Origin: an uncultured Eubacteriales bacterium
GTDB lineage: Bacteria > Bacillota > Clostridia > Oscillospirales > CAG-272
NCBI GenBank assembly: GCA_934447715.1
Contig: CAKSER010000001.1
Span: forward strand, 1 to 64,000
Reading direction: 5' to 3'
Length of the DNA: 64,000 nt
A program made the position numbers and the translations under genes. The notes beneath the pieces were generated by a model. The model was not told where the DNA came from, did no database searches, and worked only from the letters and a program-made list of their open reading frames with translations. Position 1 is the stretch's first letter, and every line of letters begins with the position of its first letter. Of this stretch, positions 46,212-54,813 are shown piece after piece.

Positions 46212-47045
46212 ATGGAAAATTTAAAGCTGTGGGCAAACGGTGCGCCGGGATATTCTCCCGAGCTTGGACCGGAGCCTGATCTTACGCCGTTTATCCTTGA
46301 AAACGGAAAGGAAAACGGCTGTATAATTGTTTGCCCGGGTGGGGCATATATTTTAAGAGCAGAGCACGAGGGCAGTGTGATTTCAAAAAAGCTGAACGAG
46401 CTCGGAATGTCCTCATTTGTCCTTAACTACCGCGTAAATCCGTATCACTACCCGTATATAACCGCAGATGTTATAAGAGCGGTAAGATATGTAAGATACA
46501 ACGCAAAGCGTTTTAATATCGATCCGGACAGAATAGGAATTCTCGGCTTTTCCGCCGGTGGACATCTTGCCGTTTCCTCGGCTGTGATATGGAACGAGCC
46601 GGATATACTTGAAGGCTATCAAGCGGATGATATTGATCGTGTGTCGGCAAGACCCGATTTTCAGGTGCTTTGCTATCCTGTGGTCTCGCTTGCCGAAAAC
46701 ACGCACGAGCTTACACGGAAGGTAATTGTCGGGGATGCAGCCGACCCTGACAGGCTTATAAAAAGGCTGTCGGGAGAGCTGAATGTAACAAAGGACTCTC
46801 CGCCTGCCTTTATCTGGTCGACGGCAAACGATCCGGTTGTTCCGGTGAGCAATTCGGTAAATTATGCATCCGAGCTTATTAAAGCCGGGGTTCCGTGCGA
46901 GCTTCATATATTCCCGGACGGACCTCACGGTCTCGGGCTTGGAATAAAGGATGAAAAAGCCGGAATTCAAAGTGACAACGACAGCGTAAAGCAGTGGATG
47001 CCGCTTTTAAAGACGTTCCTTGTTAAATACGGCTTTTTAAGATAA
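46212..47045 (+). CDS. Alpha/beta hydrolase, acetyl-esterase-like
   Basis: The 277-residue cytosolic protein (no signal peptide) has the oxyanion motif CPGGAYILRAEHEG near residue 40, the nucleophile elbow ILGFSAGGHLA near 113, the acid in WSTANDPVVP and the catalytic His in FPDGPHGLG. This is the pattern of small sugar acetyl esterases such as those that deacetylate xylo-oligosaccharides. In this operon a deacetylation step before or after the aldolase pathway is plausible but unproven. Confidence 0.87.
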   Translation: MENLKLWANGAPGYSPELGPEPDLTPFILENGKENGCIIVCPGGAYILRAEHEGSVISKKLNELGMSSFVLNYRVNPYHYPYITADVIRAVRYVRYNAKRFNIDPDRIGILGFSAGGHLAVSSAVIWNEPDILEGYQADDIDRVSARPDFQVLCYPVVSLAENTHELTRKVIVGDAADPDRLIKRLSGELNVTKDSPPAFIWSTANDPVVPVSNSVNYASELIKAGVPCELHIFPDGPHGLGLGIKDEKAGIQSDNDSVKQWMPLLKTFLVKYGFLR

Positions 47046-47055
47046 GGGGACAGCT

Positions 47056-47301
47056 ATGTTTGAGACAATAAAGGAAATTCTTTCGGATCAGCTCGGAATC
47101 GCATGCGACATGATCGACGAAGACAGCAGCCTTTTCCGCGATTTAGTGGCGGATTCGCTTGATATCGTGGAAATTGTGATGGCTCTTGAGGCTGCGTTTG
47201 CAATTACAATACCGGAAAGCGACTATGACAGCCTTTCTGATGTAAAAAGCATCTCGGATTATATAAGAGCAAGGCTTGACGAGCCGGAAGAGCAGCAATA
47301 A
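47056..47301 (+). CDS. Acyl carrier protein
   Basis: The 81-residue acidic protein has the DSLD motif (residues 35-38, Ser36), where phosphopantetheine is attached, and the usual four-helix ACP layout. No fatty acid synthesis genes are near; it sits between an esterase and a foldase gene. It may be a housekeeping ACP placed at random, or a dedicated carrier. The start follows GGGGACAG ten bases after the esterase stop. Confidence 0.9.
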   Translation: MFETIKEILSDQLGIACDMIDEDSSLFRDLVADSLDIVEIVMALEAAFAITIPESDYDSLSDVKSISDYIRARLDEPEEQQ

Positions 47302-47367
47302 AACGCAAAAATATAAAAACCAAAAACAAACCGATAAAAACAATAAAAACTGATAGGAAACCAATTA

Positions 47368-48504
47368 ATGAAAAAGCTAATTTCAATACTGCTTGCGGCA
47401 ATTGTTCTGTTGTCCTTTGCTGCCTGCAACAACAAAACAGATTCGGATGGAAAATCCGATGAATCGACCTCGGATGACAGCCAGGGCGAATATGTGCGCG
47501 ACGAGAAGCTGTACAGCACGATTGTTGCGGAAAATGACTATTTTAAAATGAACGCTGCAGAGGCGGCATATATTGTCTACTCAAATTACAGCAGCTACAT
47601 GACACAGATGTACAGCCTGCTCGGAATGCTCGGTCTTTCTTTTGATTCGAACAAGACACTAAGAGAGCAGTATTACAACGAAAGTGATAAGATTACATGG
47701 TTTGACTACTTTGTTTCCCTGTCGACCGACAATATAAAGGATACTTTTGTTGTTGCATCTCTTGCTAAGGTAAACGGGCTCGAGATAGGCGAGGATGGCA
47801 AAAAGAGTATTGAAAGCTACAGAAAAACTCTGATGGATCAGGCAGAAAAAAACGGATATACCTCGCTTGACAAGTATGTAAGCGACGAGCTTTGCAAGGG
47901 CATGGGCTTTGATGCAATCGAAGATGTAATAACTCTTCAGCTTTACGCATCGGCATATTATAACGATTTTACAAACAAGCTCAAGGCAGGCTATACCGAT
48001 GAGGATTATGAAAAATATATAAAGGAAAATCCGGATTCGGTAAAGGATATAAAGCACGAGTATACAAGAAACGTAAGACATATTCTTTTCCTTAACGATA
48101 CCTACGGCTCTGCCGACAAGGCAGAGGAAAAGGCAAAAGAGGTTTACGAGGAGTGGAAAAAGAACGGCTCCTCTCTTGACGAGTTTATAAAGATTGCAAA
48201 GGAGCAGTCGGAGGATCCCGGCTCAAAGGAATCCGGAGGCCTTTATGAAAACGTTTATGAGGGACAGATGGTGTCGCAGTTTGAAGACTGGGTGTTCGAT
48301 GACGCAAGAAAAGAGGGGGATACCGGAATAGTTCTTACCGATTACGGCGCGCATATTATGTACTATGTCGGCGAAAGCGATAAAAAAAGCGCCCCGTTTA
48401 TCGTGCAGAAGAGCATGATCTCGGACGATTACAAAAAGCATCTTGAAGAAAACAAGCAGTACGAGCCGAAAATTTACGAGGACGGATTTGACGCAATTCC
48501 GTAA
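47368..48504 (+). CDS. PrsA-like foldase lipoprotein (peptidyl-prolyl isomerase)
   Basis: The 378-residue lipoprotein (lipobox SFAAC, Cys20, then an acidic linker) has a SurA/PrsA-type helical N region and a parvulin (PpiC) domain from about residue 230, with VRHILFLND, EQSEDPGSKESGGLYENVYEGQM and TDYGAHIMYYVG. It would help secreted proteins fold outside the membrane. It is the last gene before a strong bidirectional terminator; its link to the metabolic genes upstream is uncertain. Confidence 0.9.
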   Translation: MKKLISILLAAIVLLSFAACNNKTDSDGKSDESTSDDSQGEYVRDEKLYSTIVAENDYFKMNAAEAAYIVYSNYSSYMTQMYSLLGMLGLSFDSNKTLREQYYNESDKITWFDYFVSLSTDNIKDTFVVASLAKVNGLEIGEDGKKSIESYRKTLMDQAEKNGYTSLDKYVSDELCKGMGFDAIEDVITLQLYASAYYNDFTNKLKAGYTDEDYEKYIKENPDSVKDIKHEYTRNVRHILFLNDTYGSADKAEEKAKEVYEEWKKNGSSLDEFIKIAKEQSEDPGSKESGGLYENVYEGQMVSQFEDWVFDDARKEGDTGIVLTDYGAHIMYYVGESDKKSAPFIVQKSMISDDYKKHLEENKQYEPKIYEDGFDAIP

Positions 48505-48522
48505 TCTGACAGGGCAAACTAA

Positions 48523-48572
48523 AAAAGCCCTTCCGCAAGAGCATATTTAAATGCTTTTACGGAGGGGCTTTT
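48523..48572. terminator. Bidirectional terminator between foldase and aminotransferase genes
   Basis: AAAAGCCCTTCCG (48523-48535) pairs with CGGAGGGGCTTTT (48560-48572), with an inner stem AAGAGCAT/ATGCTTTT. A-rich and T-rich flanks allow use by both convergent genes. Confidence 0.93.
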
Positions 48573-48602
48573 AAAATTGCTTTTTAATTGCTGCTTTTAA
48601 GA

Positions 48603-49889
48603 TTATTTTTCAAGCAGCTTTTTAATGCATGCAATCCTTGCACAGGTGCAAAGCATATCGGAAGCGAGCTTAAGTTCGTCAAGCGACGGGTATGTAGGTG
48701 CGATTCTGAGATTTCTGTCGCGAGGATCCTTCCCGTACGGGAAGGAAGCACCGGCGCTTGTTATCTTGATTCCGGCATCAAGGAGCAGATCGTATGTGCT
48801 CTTTGCGGTACCGTCGAGCAGATCGAGGCTTATAAAATAGCCTCCGGTCGGCTTGCTCCATTTTGCGATTCCGAGACCGTCAAGATTTTTTTCGAAGCTG
48901 TCAAGAACGCAGGAAAACTTCGGACGGATGAGCGCGGCGTGCTGCTTCATATGCTCTGTAATTCCGTCAAGATCCTTGAAGTATCTGACGTGGCGGAGCT
49001 GATTCAGCTTGTCGTAGCCGATTGTCTGTATTGTCATATTGCTCTTGATATCCTTCACGTTCCTATCGCTTGCAGCAACAGCCGCAATTCCGGAGCCGGG
49101 GAAGGAGATCTTTGAGGTTGAAGTAAAGACATACACGATATCCTCATTTCCGAGCTTCTTTGCTTCATCAAAGATATTTGCCTGCTTTGCTGCTTCTTTT
49201 CCGAGGAAGTGAATTACATAGGCATTGTCCCAGAATATTCGAAAATCCTTTGCCTTCGGTTTAAGTGCGGCAAAACGCTTTATTACCTCGTCGGAGTAAA
49301 CCGTTCCGTCCGGGTTGCTGTATTTCGGAACGCACCAGATTCCTTTTACAGCCTCGTCGCTTTCAACAAGACTTTCGACAGTATCCATGTCCGGTCCGTC
49401 TTCCTTCATCGGGACATTGATCATTTCAATTCCCAGCTTTTCGGTTACCGCAAAATGGCGGTCATAGCCGGGAACCGGGCAAAGGAATTTGACCTTATTA
49501 AGCTTGCTCCACGGTGTGCTGCCGCAGATGCCGTAGAGCATCGCGTTTGCAACCGTATTATACATGATGTTAAGAGAAGAGTTGCCGCAGACGATTACGT
49601 TTTCCTTCGGCATGCCGATAAGGTCTCCGATAAGCTTTTTTGCCTCCGGGATTCCGTCAAGCACGCCGTAGCTGCGGCAATCGGTTTTCTTTCCTGCAAT
49701 GTCGATTATGCAATCCTCGGATTTTTCGAGTATTCCGAGCATGCCGACAGTCAGCTCGAGCTGATCCGAACCGGGAATGCCTCTTGACATGTCAAGCTTA
49801 AGTCCCTTTGATTTGAATTCCTCGTATTCGTTTGTCAGCGATCCGAGCTCTGCTTCAAGCTCGGACTTTGTCATAGAAAGATAACTCAT
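48603..49889 (-). CDS. PLP-dependent aminotransferase (aspartate aminotransferase, PF12897-like)
   Basis: The 428-residue protein resembles the divergent aspartate aminotransferase group typified by Mycobacterium Rv3722c. Seen are the LDMSRGIPGSDQLELT opening, CGNSSLNIMYN near residue 100, WCVPKYSNPDGTVYSD near 193, FWDNAYVIHFL, and the PLP lysine in FTSTSKISFPGSG near 260. It would move an amino group between aspartate and 2-oxoglutarate. It lies 38 bases after asnS in the same direction, and aspartate is the precursor of asparagine. Confidence 0.87.
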   Translation of the reverse strand: MSYLSMTKSELEAELGSLTNEYEEFKSKGLKLDMSRGIPGSDQLELTVGMLGILEKSEDCIIDIAGKKTDCRSYGVLDGIPEAKKLIGDLIGMPKENVIVCGNSSLNIMYNTVANAMLYGICGSTPWSKLNKVKFLCPVPGYDRHFAVTEKLGIEMINVPMKEDGPDMDTVESLVESDEAVKGIWCVPKYSNPDGTVYSDEVIKRFAALKPKAKDFRIFWDNAYVIHFLGKEAAKQANIFDEAKKLGNEDIVYVFTSTSKISFPGSGIAAVAASDRNVKDIKSNMTIQTIGYDKLNQLRHVRYFKDLDGITEHMKQHAALIRPKFSCVLDSFEKNLDGLGIAKWSKPTGGYFISLDLLDGTAKSTYDLLLDAGIKITSAGASFPYGKDPRDRNLRIAPTYPSLDELKLASDMLCTCARIACIKKLLEK

Positions 49890-49927
49890 TTTTAAGATCA
49901 GACTCCTTAGGATATTAGTCGAAATAA

Positions 49928-51322
49928 TCAGAATTCCGCAGAACCTGTTGTTCTCGGGTAGGGGATTACGTCGCGGATATTCTGAATTCCGGTGACGTAC
50001 ATTATAAGTCTTTCAAAGCCGAGACCGAAGCCTGCGTGCTTTGTTCCGCCGTATCTGCGCAGATCGGTATAGAATGCGTAGTCGTCGGGGTTCAGACCGA
50101 ATTTATCAAATGCTGCCTCAAGGAGCTCAAGACGCTCCTCTCTCTGCGATCCGCCGCAAAGCTCTCCGACGCCCGGTACAAGCAGGTCGACTGCCGCAAC
50201 CGTTTTTTGATCGTCGTTTAAACGCATGTAAAACGCCTTGATATCTCTCGGCCAGTCGGTAACGAAAACAGGCTTGCCGAAATGCTTTTCGGTAAGATAT
50301 CTTTCGTGCTCTGTCTGAAGATCCATGCCCCATTCAGCCGGATATTCAAACTTTTCCTTGCTGTTTTTGAGAAGCTCGATTGCTTCGGTATAGGAAACAC
50401 GTACGAAATCGCTGTTTACAATATTGTTTAACCTGTCAAGCAGGGTGTTGTCGACGAATTTGTTGAAGAATTCAAGCTCGTAGGGGCATTCCTTCATGAT
50501 ATAGGATATCACGAACTTGAGCATATCCTCCTGGAGCTGCATGTCGTCTTTAAGATCGGCAAATGCGATCTCCGGCTCGATCATCCAGAACTCTGCGGCG
50601 TGCCTCGGCGTGTTGGATTTCTCCGCGCGGAAGGTCGGTCCGAAGGTGTAGACGTTTGCAAAAGCCATTGCAAAGGTTTCTGCACTGAGCTGTCCGGATA
50701 CGGTCAGGTTTGTCGATTTTCCGAAGAAATCCTCCGAAAAGTCTACCTTTCCGTCCTCTGTGCGAGGCGGATTGTCGATATCAAGCGTTGTAATCCGGAA
50801 CATTTCTCCGGCACCCTCACAGTCGGAGCCGGTAATGATCGGGGTGTGAACGTATACAAAGCCTCTTTCGTTAAAGAACTTGTGAATTGCATATGCTGCA
50901 ACCGAACGTACGCGGAAAACCGCGCTGAAGGTGTTTGTTCTCGGACGGAGATGCGCGATTGTGCGTAAGAACTCCATCGAGTGGCGCTTTTTCTGTAGCG
51001 GATAGTCGGGAGTCGACATACCTTCTATATCGATTTTTGTCGCTTTGATCTCGAACGGCTGCTTTGCCTCGGGGGTAAGCTCGAGAATTCCCTCGATTAC
51101 AAGAGAAGTGCCGACGTTCTGCTTGCTGATCTCCTTGTAATTATTAAGCTTTCCGTCCTCGAAAACGATTTGTAGATTCGGAAAGGTGCTTCCGTCGTTC
51201 AGCTCGATAAAACCGAACATGTTGCTTGCTCTGATCGAGCGGCACCAACCGGCGACGGTGACGTTTTTACCTGCAAACTGATCAGGTGATTTGTAAATTT
51301 CTTTGATCGTCAGCCTTTTCAT
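49928..51322 (-). CDS. asnS: Asparaginyl-tRNA synthetase
   Basis: AsnS is a class IIb synthetase that charges tRNA-Asn in the cytosol. It has 464 residues: an N-terminal OB-fold ([24 protein letters not shown]) and the catalytic core with motif 2 ([21 protein letters not shown]) and motif 3 ([15 protein letters not shown]). The ATG at 51322 is chosen because AAGGAGGTACAGC precedes it and the protein begins there in the family; an upstream in-frame extension overlaps the promoter. Its presence implies direct Asn-tRNA charging. Confidence 0.96.
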   Translation of the reverse strand: MKRLTIKEIYKSPDQFAGKNVTVAGWCRSIRASNMFGFIELNDGSTFPNLQIVFEDGKLNNYKEISKQNVGTSLVIEGILELTPEAKQPFEIKATKIDIEGMSTPDYPLQKKRHSMEFLRTIAHLRPRTNTFSAVFRVRSVAAYAIHKFFNERGFVYVHTPIITGSDCEGAGEMFRITTLDIDNPPRTEDGKVDFSEDFFGKSTNLTVSGQLSAETFAMAFANVYTFGPTFRAEKSNTPRHAAEFWMIEPEIAFADLKDDMQLQEDMLKFVISYIMKECPYELEFFNKFVDNTLLDRLNNIVNSDFVRVSYTEAIELLKNSKEKFEYPAEWGMDLQTEHERYLTEKHFGKPVFVTDWPRDIKAFYMRLNDDQKTVAAVDLLVPGVGELCGGSQREERLELLEAAFDKFGLNPDDYAFYTDLRRYGGTKHAGFGLGFERLIMYVTGIQNIRDVIPYPRTTGSAEF

Positions 51323-51365
51323 GCTGTACCTCCTTGTTTTTATTGGGTTGTTGACCCGAATACAT

Positions 51366-51394
51366 ATTATATTATATTTTTTCCTATTTTGCAA
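51366..51394 (-). promoter_or_regulatory. asnS promoter
   Basis: On the minus strand TTGCAA (51394-51389) and TATAAT (51371-51366) have a 17-base spacer, with the start near 51358 and a leader of about 36 bases. Confidence 0.78.
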
Positions 51395-51416
51395 TAGAAA
51401 ATGAAAATATAATCAC

Positions 51417-51446
51417 AAAAAATTTCATTTTCGGTCGAAAATGAAA
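51417..51446 (-). terminator. Terminator after the flavin reductase gene
   Basis: TTTCATTTTC (51423-51432) and GAAAATGAAA (51437-51446) form a perfect 10-bp stem with a GGTC loop, followed on the minus strand by a run of T. It separates the flavin reductase/rpiB transcript from asnS. A third copy of the arm sequence lies at 51397-51406. Confidence 0.8.
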
Positions 51447-51504
51447 CTTGTTATGCCCGAAAACGGCAAAAAATGAGATTAAATGTCGAATCCGGATTCA
51501 AAAT

Positions 51505-52122
51505 TTACTTTTTCGGTGGATGTGTTCTGCTTTTCTGTGCGGCGGATTTTGCCTTAAGCGGCTGCTTTTTATCGGTTGAAAAGCCGATACGCCCGAGCTT
51601 CTTTCCGAGCTCGAAATACTCTCCGTGTGCATATGCGCAAAGACCGGCGCGGTCAAGATGCAGCCTTCCGCTCTTGTCGATAAGCGAGCTGTCGACGTTT
51701 ACCGCGACAATATCGGCAATAAACATATCGTGCGAGCCCATCGGAACAATCTGTGTGACCCTGCATTCAAGAGAAAGCGGTGACTCGGCAATCATAGGTG
51801 CCGATACCTTTGATGCAGGCTCCTTTGTAAAATTGCACCTTTCAAATTTGTCAACCTTCGCCCCGGTGTATATTCCGCAGTAGTCCGCCTCTTTTGCAAG
51901 CGAGGCAGGCGTCAGGTTGATTACAAATTCCATTCTTTCCTTTATTATATTATACGAATGCCTTTTCGGTCTTACCGAGATATATGTTTTCGGCGGAATT
52001 GTGCTGATTATTCCGGTCCAGCCTATCGTAATGATGTTCGAGCTTGTCATATCGCCACAGGTTACCATGACTGCCGGAACAGGCGCAGTTAGCGCACCGC
52101 CGTCCCATGTGACCTTGCCCAT
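51505..52122 (-). CDS. Flavin reductase-like / flavoredoxin protein
   Basis: The 205-residue protein belongs to the FMN-binding flavin reductase-like family (flavoredoxin type): PVPAVMVTCGD, ITIGWTGIISTIPPKTYISVRP near residue 40, and ECRVTQIVPMGSHDMFIADIV near 118. It would bind FMN and move electrons in the cytosol; the partner is unknown. The C-terminal tail is basic and Pro/Lys-rich. Its start overlaps the rpiB stop, so the two are coupled. Confidence 0.88.
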   Translation of the reverse strand: MGKVTWDGGALTAPVPAVMVTCGDMTSSNIITIGWTGIISTIPPKTYISVRPKRHSYNIIKERMEFVINLTPASLAKEADYCGIYTGAKVDKFERCNFTKEPASKVSAPMIAESPLSLECRVTQIVPMGSHDMFIADIVAVNVDSSLIDKSGRLHLDRAGLCAYAHGEYFELGKKLGRIGFSTDKKQPLKAKSAAQKSRTHPPKK

Positions 52123-52589
52123 TACTTGAGCTCGTTCTTTTCAAGCTCACAAAGCATATCGACGCGAGCCTGATGGTGTCCGCCCTCAAAACTTGCATTA
52201 ATGAATGAATCGAGAATGTCGCAGGCAAGTCCGACACCGACAATATGTGCGCCCATGCAGAGAACATTTGCATCGTTGTGCATCCTTGTAAAGCGTGCGC
52301 TTCTTGTGTCTGCGCAAAGTGCTGCTCGAATGCCGCGGTGCTTGTTTGCCGCCATGCTCATTCCGACACCGGTGGTGCAGAGAAGAAGCCCGAGCTCGGA
52401 TCTTCCCTCGGTAATCTCCTTGCAGACCTTGTCGGCATATACCGGATAGTGAACCGATTCGGTTGTATAGGTTCCGAGATCGTTATATGCAATGTTGTTT
52501 TCTTCAAGGTGCTTTTTAAGCTGCTCCTTAAGCTCAAGAGCTCCGTGATCGCATCCGATTGCGATCGGCTTTGTTATTTTAGCTGACAT
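52122..52589 (-). CDS. rpiB: Ribose-5-phosphate isomerase B
   Basis: RpiB interconverts ribose-5-phosphate and ribulose-5-phosphate and so feeds PRPP and purine synthesis. The 155-residue product has IAIGCDHGALELKEQLK, the catalytic Cys in LLCTTGVGMSMAANKHRGIRAA (near residue 70) and TRMHNDANVLCMGA near 100, all typical of RpiB. AGAAAGGAAG is the ribosome site. Confidence 0.94.
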   Translation of the reverse strand: MSAKITKPIAIGCDHGALELKEQLKKHLEENNIAYNDLGTYTTESVHYPVYADKVCKEITEGRSELGLLLCTTGVGMSMAANKHRGIRAALCADTRSARFTRMHNDANVLCMGAHIVGVGLACDILDSFINASFEGGHHQARVDMLCELEKNELK

Positions 52590-52653
52590 TGTTCTTCCTT
52601 TCTGCTTGATTGTTTTGCCGATTTGATTTTCCCCGGCATTATTTTTCGTTCGG

Positions 52654-53367
52654 TTATTTATTTGCGGATTCCTTTTCGTTTTTCATTCTTTCCGCCTGAG
52701 ACGGGCGAAGATATATAGGGCTTAACGAAATGTCGCTGTAGATATTTCTGTTTTCAAGAAAGCTGTTGTATGCGCAAAGAGCGCAGGAAAAGCCGTTCTG
52801 ATATTTTAAAAGCTCCGGTGTTTTTTTGATGTTCGGATTGCCCTTTGTAGCTTCTATGAGAATGTCGCTTCCTCCGCCGCATATATAGATCGGCTTGCCG
52901 GAGAAGTCTTCCTCAAGCTCCTTTGCAAGCTCATCCTTTGAGATCATTCTGTCGCCGCAAAGCCTTGTGATTTTGCCGTCCCTGCACTCAAAAAGAGCGT
53001 TGTAAAGCTGATTTCTTCTTGCGTCCATCGAGGGGCAGATTATTCCGTTGAAAGCGACAAAATTGTACGCAAGCGCTTCGGTTGCGGAAAGCCCGATGCA
53101 CGGCTTGCTTTTGCCGAATGCAAGACCCTTTACGGTCGATACGCCGATTCTTACCCCGGTAAACGAGCCGGGACCGGCGGTGCAGGCAAAAATGTCGATG
53201 TCGTCATATGAAAGATGAGCGCTTTTCATCAACTGCTCGATCATCGGCATGAGCGTTTCGCTGTGCGTAAGCCCCGCCTTAAGCGAGGACTGACCGATGA
53301 GCTTGTCTCCGTCTGAAATGCCTGCGCATGCGGTGGTTTCCGCTGTGTCTATTGCAAGAATAATCAT
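52654..53367 (-). CDS. tsaB: tRNA threonylcarbamoyladenosine protein TsaB
   Basis: TsaB is the ASKHA-fold partner of TsaD in making t6A on ANN-decoding tRNAs. The 237 residues start MIILAIDTAET and contain CTAGPGSFTGVRIGVSTVKGLA near residue 65, the family signature. The ATG at 53367 overlaps the tsaE stop (ATGA); the longer frame upstream is the tsaE gene read in another frame. tsaD is not in the window. Confidence 0.94.
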   Translation of the reverse strand: MIILAIDTAETTACAGISDGDKLIGQSSLKAGLTHSETLMPMIEQLMKSAHLSYDDIDIFACTAGPGSFTGVRIGVSTVKGLAFGKSKPCIGLSATEALAYNFVAFNGIICPSMDARRNQLYNALFECRDGKITRLCGDRMISKDELAKELEEDFSGKPIYICGGGSDILIEATKGNPNIKKTPELLKYQNGFSCALCAYNSFLENRNIYSDISLSPIYLRPSQAERMKNEKESANK

Positions 53368-53804
53368 TTGTCCTGAACCTCGCTTATAGTGATTTTTCTG
53401 CTGTTTTCTCCGGTCTTGACGATTGTGACCTTGATATAGCTTCCCGGGAGTGCAAACGGCACGTTTTCGCACCATTCCGCCGCGATCATGCACCGGTCAT
53501 AGTCGTAAAAGCCGATCGAGTAGAGGTCGTCCTCGCTTGTGATTCTGTACATGTCAAAATGGCACAGTTTGCATCTGTCTCCCTGATATTCGTTTACAAT
53601 ATTATATGTCGGACTGCATACATGAGCGTTTGGCGCAATAACCGATGCAAGCCCACGTATAAAAGCGGTTTTTCCGGAGCCGAGATCGCCGTACATTGCA
53701 ATAAAAGAGTACGGCTTGTTTTCGCGAAGCAGTCTGTCTGCAAGCTCCGCGCCGATTTTTTCTGTATCGTTTACCGATGATGAGATCTTTTCTGAATACA
53801 TCAT
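53364..53804 (-). CDS. tsaE: tRNA threonylcarbamoyladenosine ATPase TsaE
   Basis: TsaE is the small ATPase of the t6A complex. It has 146 residues, with the P-loop YGDLGSGKTAFIRG near residue 39, SPTYNIVNEY near 63, and the HFDMYRI and AAEWCENV motifs. It is translationally coupled to tsaB by a four-base overlap. Confidence 0.95.
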   Translation of the reverse strand: MMYSEKISSSVNDTEKIGAELADRLLRENKPYSFIAMYGDLGSGKTAFIRGLASVIAPNAHVCSPTYNIVNEYQGDRCKLCHFDMYRITSEDDLYSIGFYDYDRCMIAAEWCENVPFALPGSYIKVTIVKTGENSRKITISEVQDK

Positions 53805-53905
53805 ATGCTTCCTGCTGAAAATATTAATACATTATTGTATTCTATCATAAAATGAAGCGTTTGAAAAGGAGAAAAGGAAAAAAATAAAAAAAGCATAAGA
53901 AAATC

Positions 53906-53934
53906 TTTACTTATTTTAAAAAGTATGGTATACT
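53906..53934 (+). promoter_or_regulatory. tRNA-Arg promoter
   Basis: TTTACT (53906-53911) and TATACT (53929-53934), 17-base spacer, eleven bases before the mature tRNA. Confidence 0.6.
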
Positions 53935-53944
53935 CAAAAAGTAA

Positions 53945-54018
53945 CCGCCTTTAGCTCAGTTGGATAGAGTATCAGATTCCGATTCTGGGGGCCGCAGGTT
54001 CGAATCCTGTAGGGCGGG
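53945..54018 (+). tRNA. tRNA-Arg (anticodon CCG)
   Basis: All arms fold: acceptor CCGCCTT (53945-53951) with AGGGCGG (54011-54017), D arm GCTC/GAGT, anticodon stem TCAGA/TCTGG around the loop TTCCGAT (anticodon CCG), and T arm GCAGG-TTCGAAT-CCTGT. The discriminator is G and CCA is not encoded. It reads CGG codons. Confidence 0.92.
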
Positions 54019-54021
54019 TGG

Positions 54022-54052
54022 AAAAGCACTTACATTGTGGGTGCTTTTTTTA
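54022..54052 (+). terminator. Terminator of the tRNA-Arg gene
   Basis: AAAAGCAC (54022-54029) pairs with GTGCTTTT (54041-54048), continuing into a T-run. Confidence 0.85.
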
Positions 54053-54079
54053 TATAATTCACAATCAAATTCGGCACTG

Positions 54080-54108
54080 TTGACATTTATATGGTATTGA
54101 TGTATAAT
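54080..54108 (+). promoter_or_regulatory. Promoter of the tandem paralogue pair
   Basis: TTGACA (54080-54085) and TATAAT (54103-54108) are perfect consensus with a 17-base spacer, followed by AAAAGGAAAAGGAA before the first gene. Confidence 0.87.
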
Positions 54109-54178
54109 TTTAGATGGTTGAATGCAGGAATGCAGCGTGTCTATCTGTCAAATCGAACAGCTTTAAAAGGAAAAGGAA

Positions 54179-54745
54179 ATGGATATAGAAAAGATCTGTG
54201 AGATACTAAAAATTGTTATTTTGATCGCCGGATGTGCTTGTGCACTGTATGCCTTAATCAAAATGATAATCCTGATGACCGCCGACCGACGCGATTATAA
54301 AAAATCTCAGTATTATCAGGATACGAAGGAAAAGTACACGCCCGGATGCTCTTTTGTGATAAAGCCCTATGAGGCAATAAAGAGGGAAAGTCTTCCAATC
54401 ATTTTTTACCGTAATCCTTCCGAACGCGAAACGGGATACGGCTTTTATGTATATAATGACGCTCTTATATATGAAGGCGAAGCGGAGTTTGACGAAGCAT
54501 CAAACAAGTGGGTTATAAGGGCAGATAATGATGAATGCTCCGATTTGCAGGAGGCAGTTAATGCGCGTATTGCAGAGTGCAACGCTTCTCTTAAAATGCA
54601 GGTGTGCAGCAGGGCGGCTGTTATTGTTGATGACGAGCTTCTTAAAAAGCACCCGGATGCGGAATTTGATAATATCAGGCTTGTTCCGTGGGACGGAGAA
54701 AAAATCGAGGATGCGTTAAGGGCAGTTGTTGAGTCGGATTTCTGA
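54179..54745 (+). CDS. Membrane protein of unknown family, tandem paralogue 1
   Basis: I do not recognise this 188-residue protein. It has one N-terminal membrane helix (about residues 11-33, IVILIAGCACALYALIKMIILM), then YYQDTKEKY and a soluble alpha/beta domain ending CSRAAVIVDDELLKKHPDAEF and ALRAVVESDF. The soluble part would lie in the cytosol if the short N terminus is outside. The next gene encodes a clear paralogue, sharing roughly half its residues by eye and an identical last ten. It has its own strong promoter after the tRNA. Confidence 0.8.
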   Translation: MDIEKICEILKIVILIAGCACALYALIKMIILMTADRRDYKKSQYYQDTKEKYTPGCSFVIKPYEAIKRESLPIIFYRNPSERETGYGFYVYNDALIYEGEAEFDEASNKWVIRADNDECSDLQEAVNARIAECNASLKMQVCSRAAVIVDDELLKKHPDAEFDNIRLVPWDGEKIEDALRAVVESDF

Positions 54746-54813
54746 TGCGAATATCCGATGATTTGCCGATGCCGATCCGATTGTAAACCAAATGGTTTTG
54801 AAAGGAAAAAAGA

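Noticed and set aside
51323..51394. N-terminal extension of AsnS upstream of 51322
   Set aside because: The extension overlaps the promoter and the AAGGAGG ribosome site, and the family starts at the chosen ATG.
53368..53493. N-terminal extension of TsaB
   Set aside because: It is the end of tsaE read in another frame; the ATGA overlap gives a natural coupled start at 53367.
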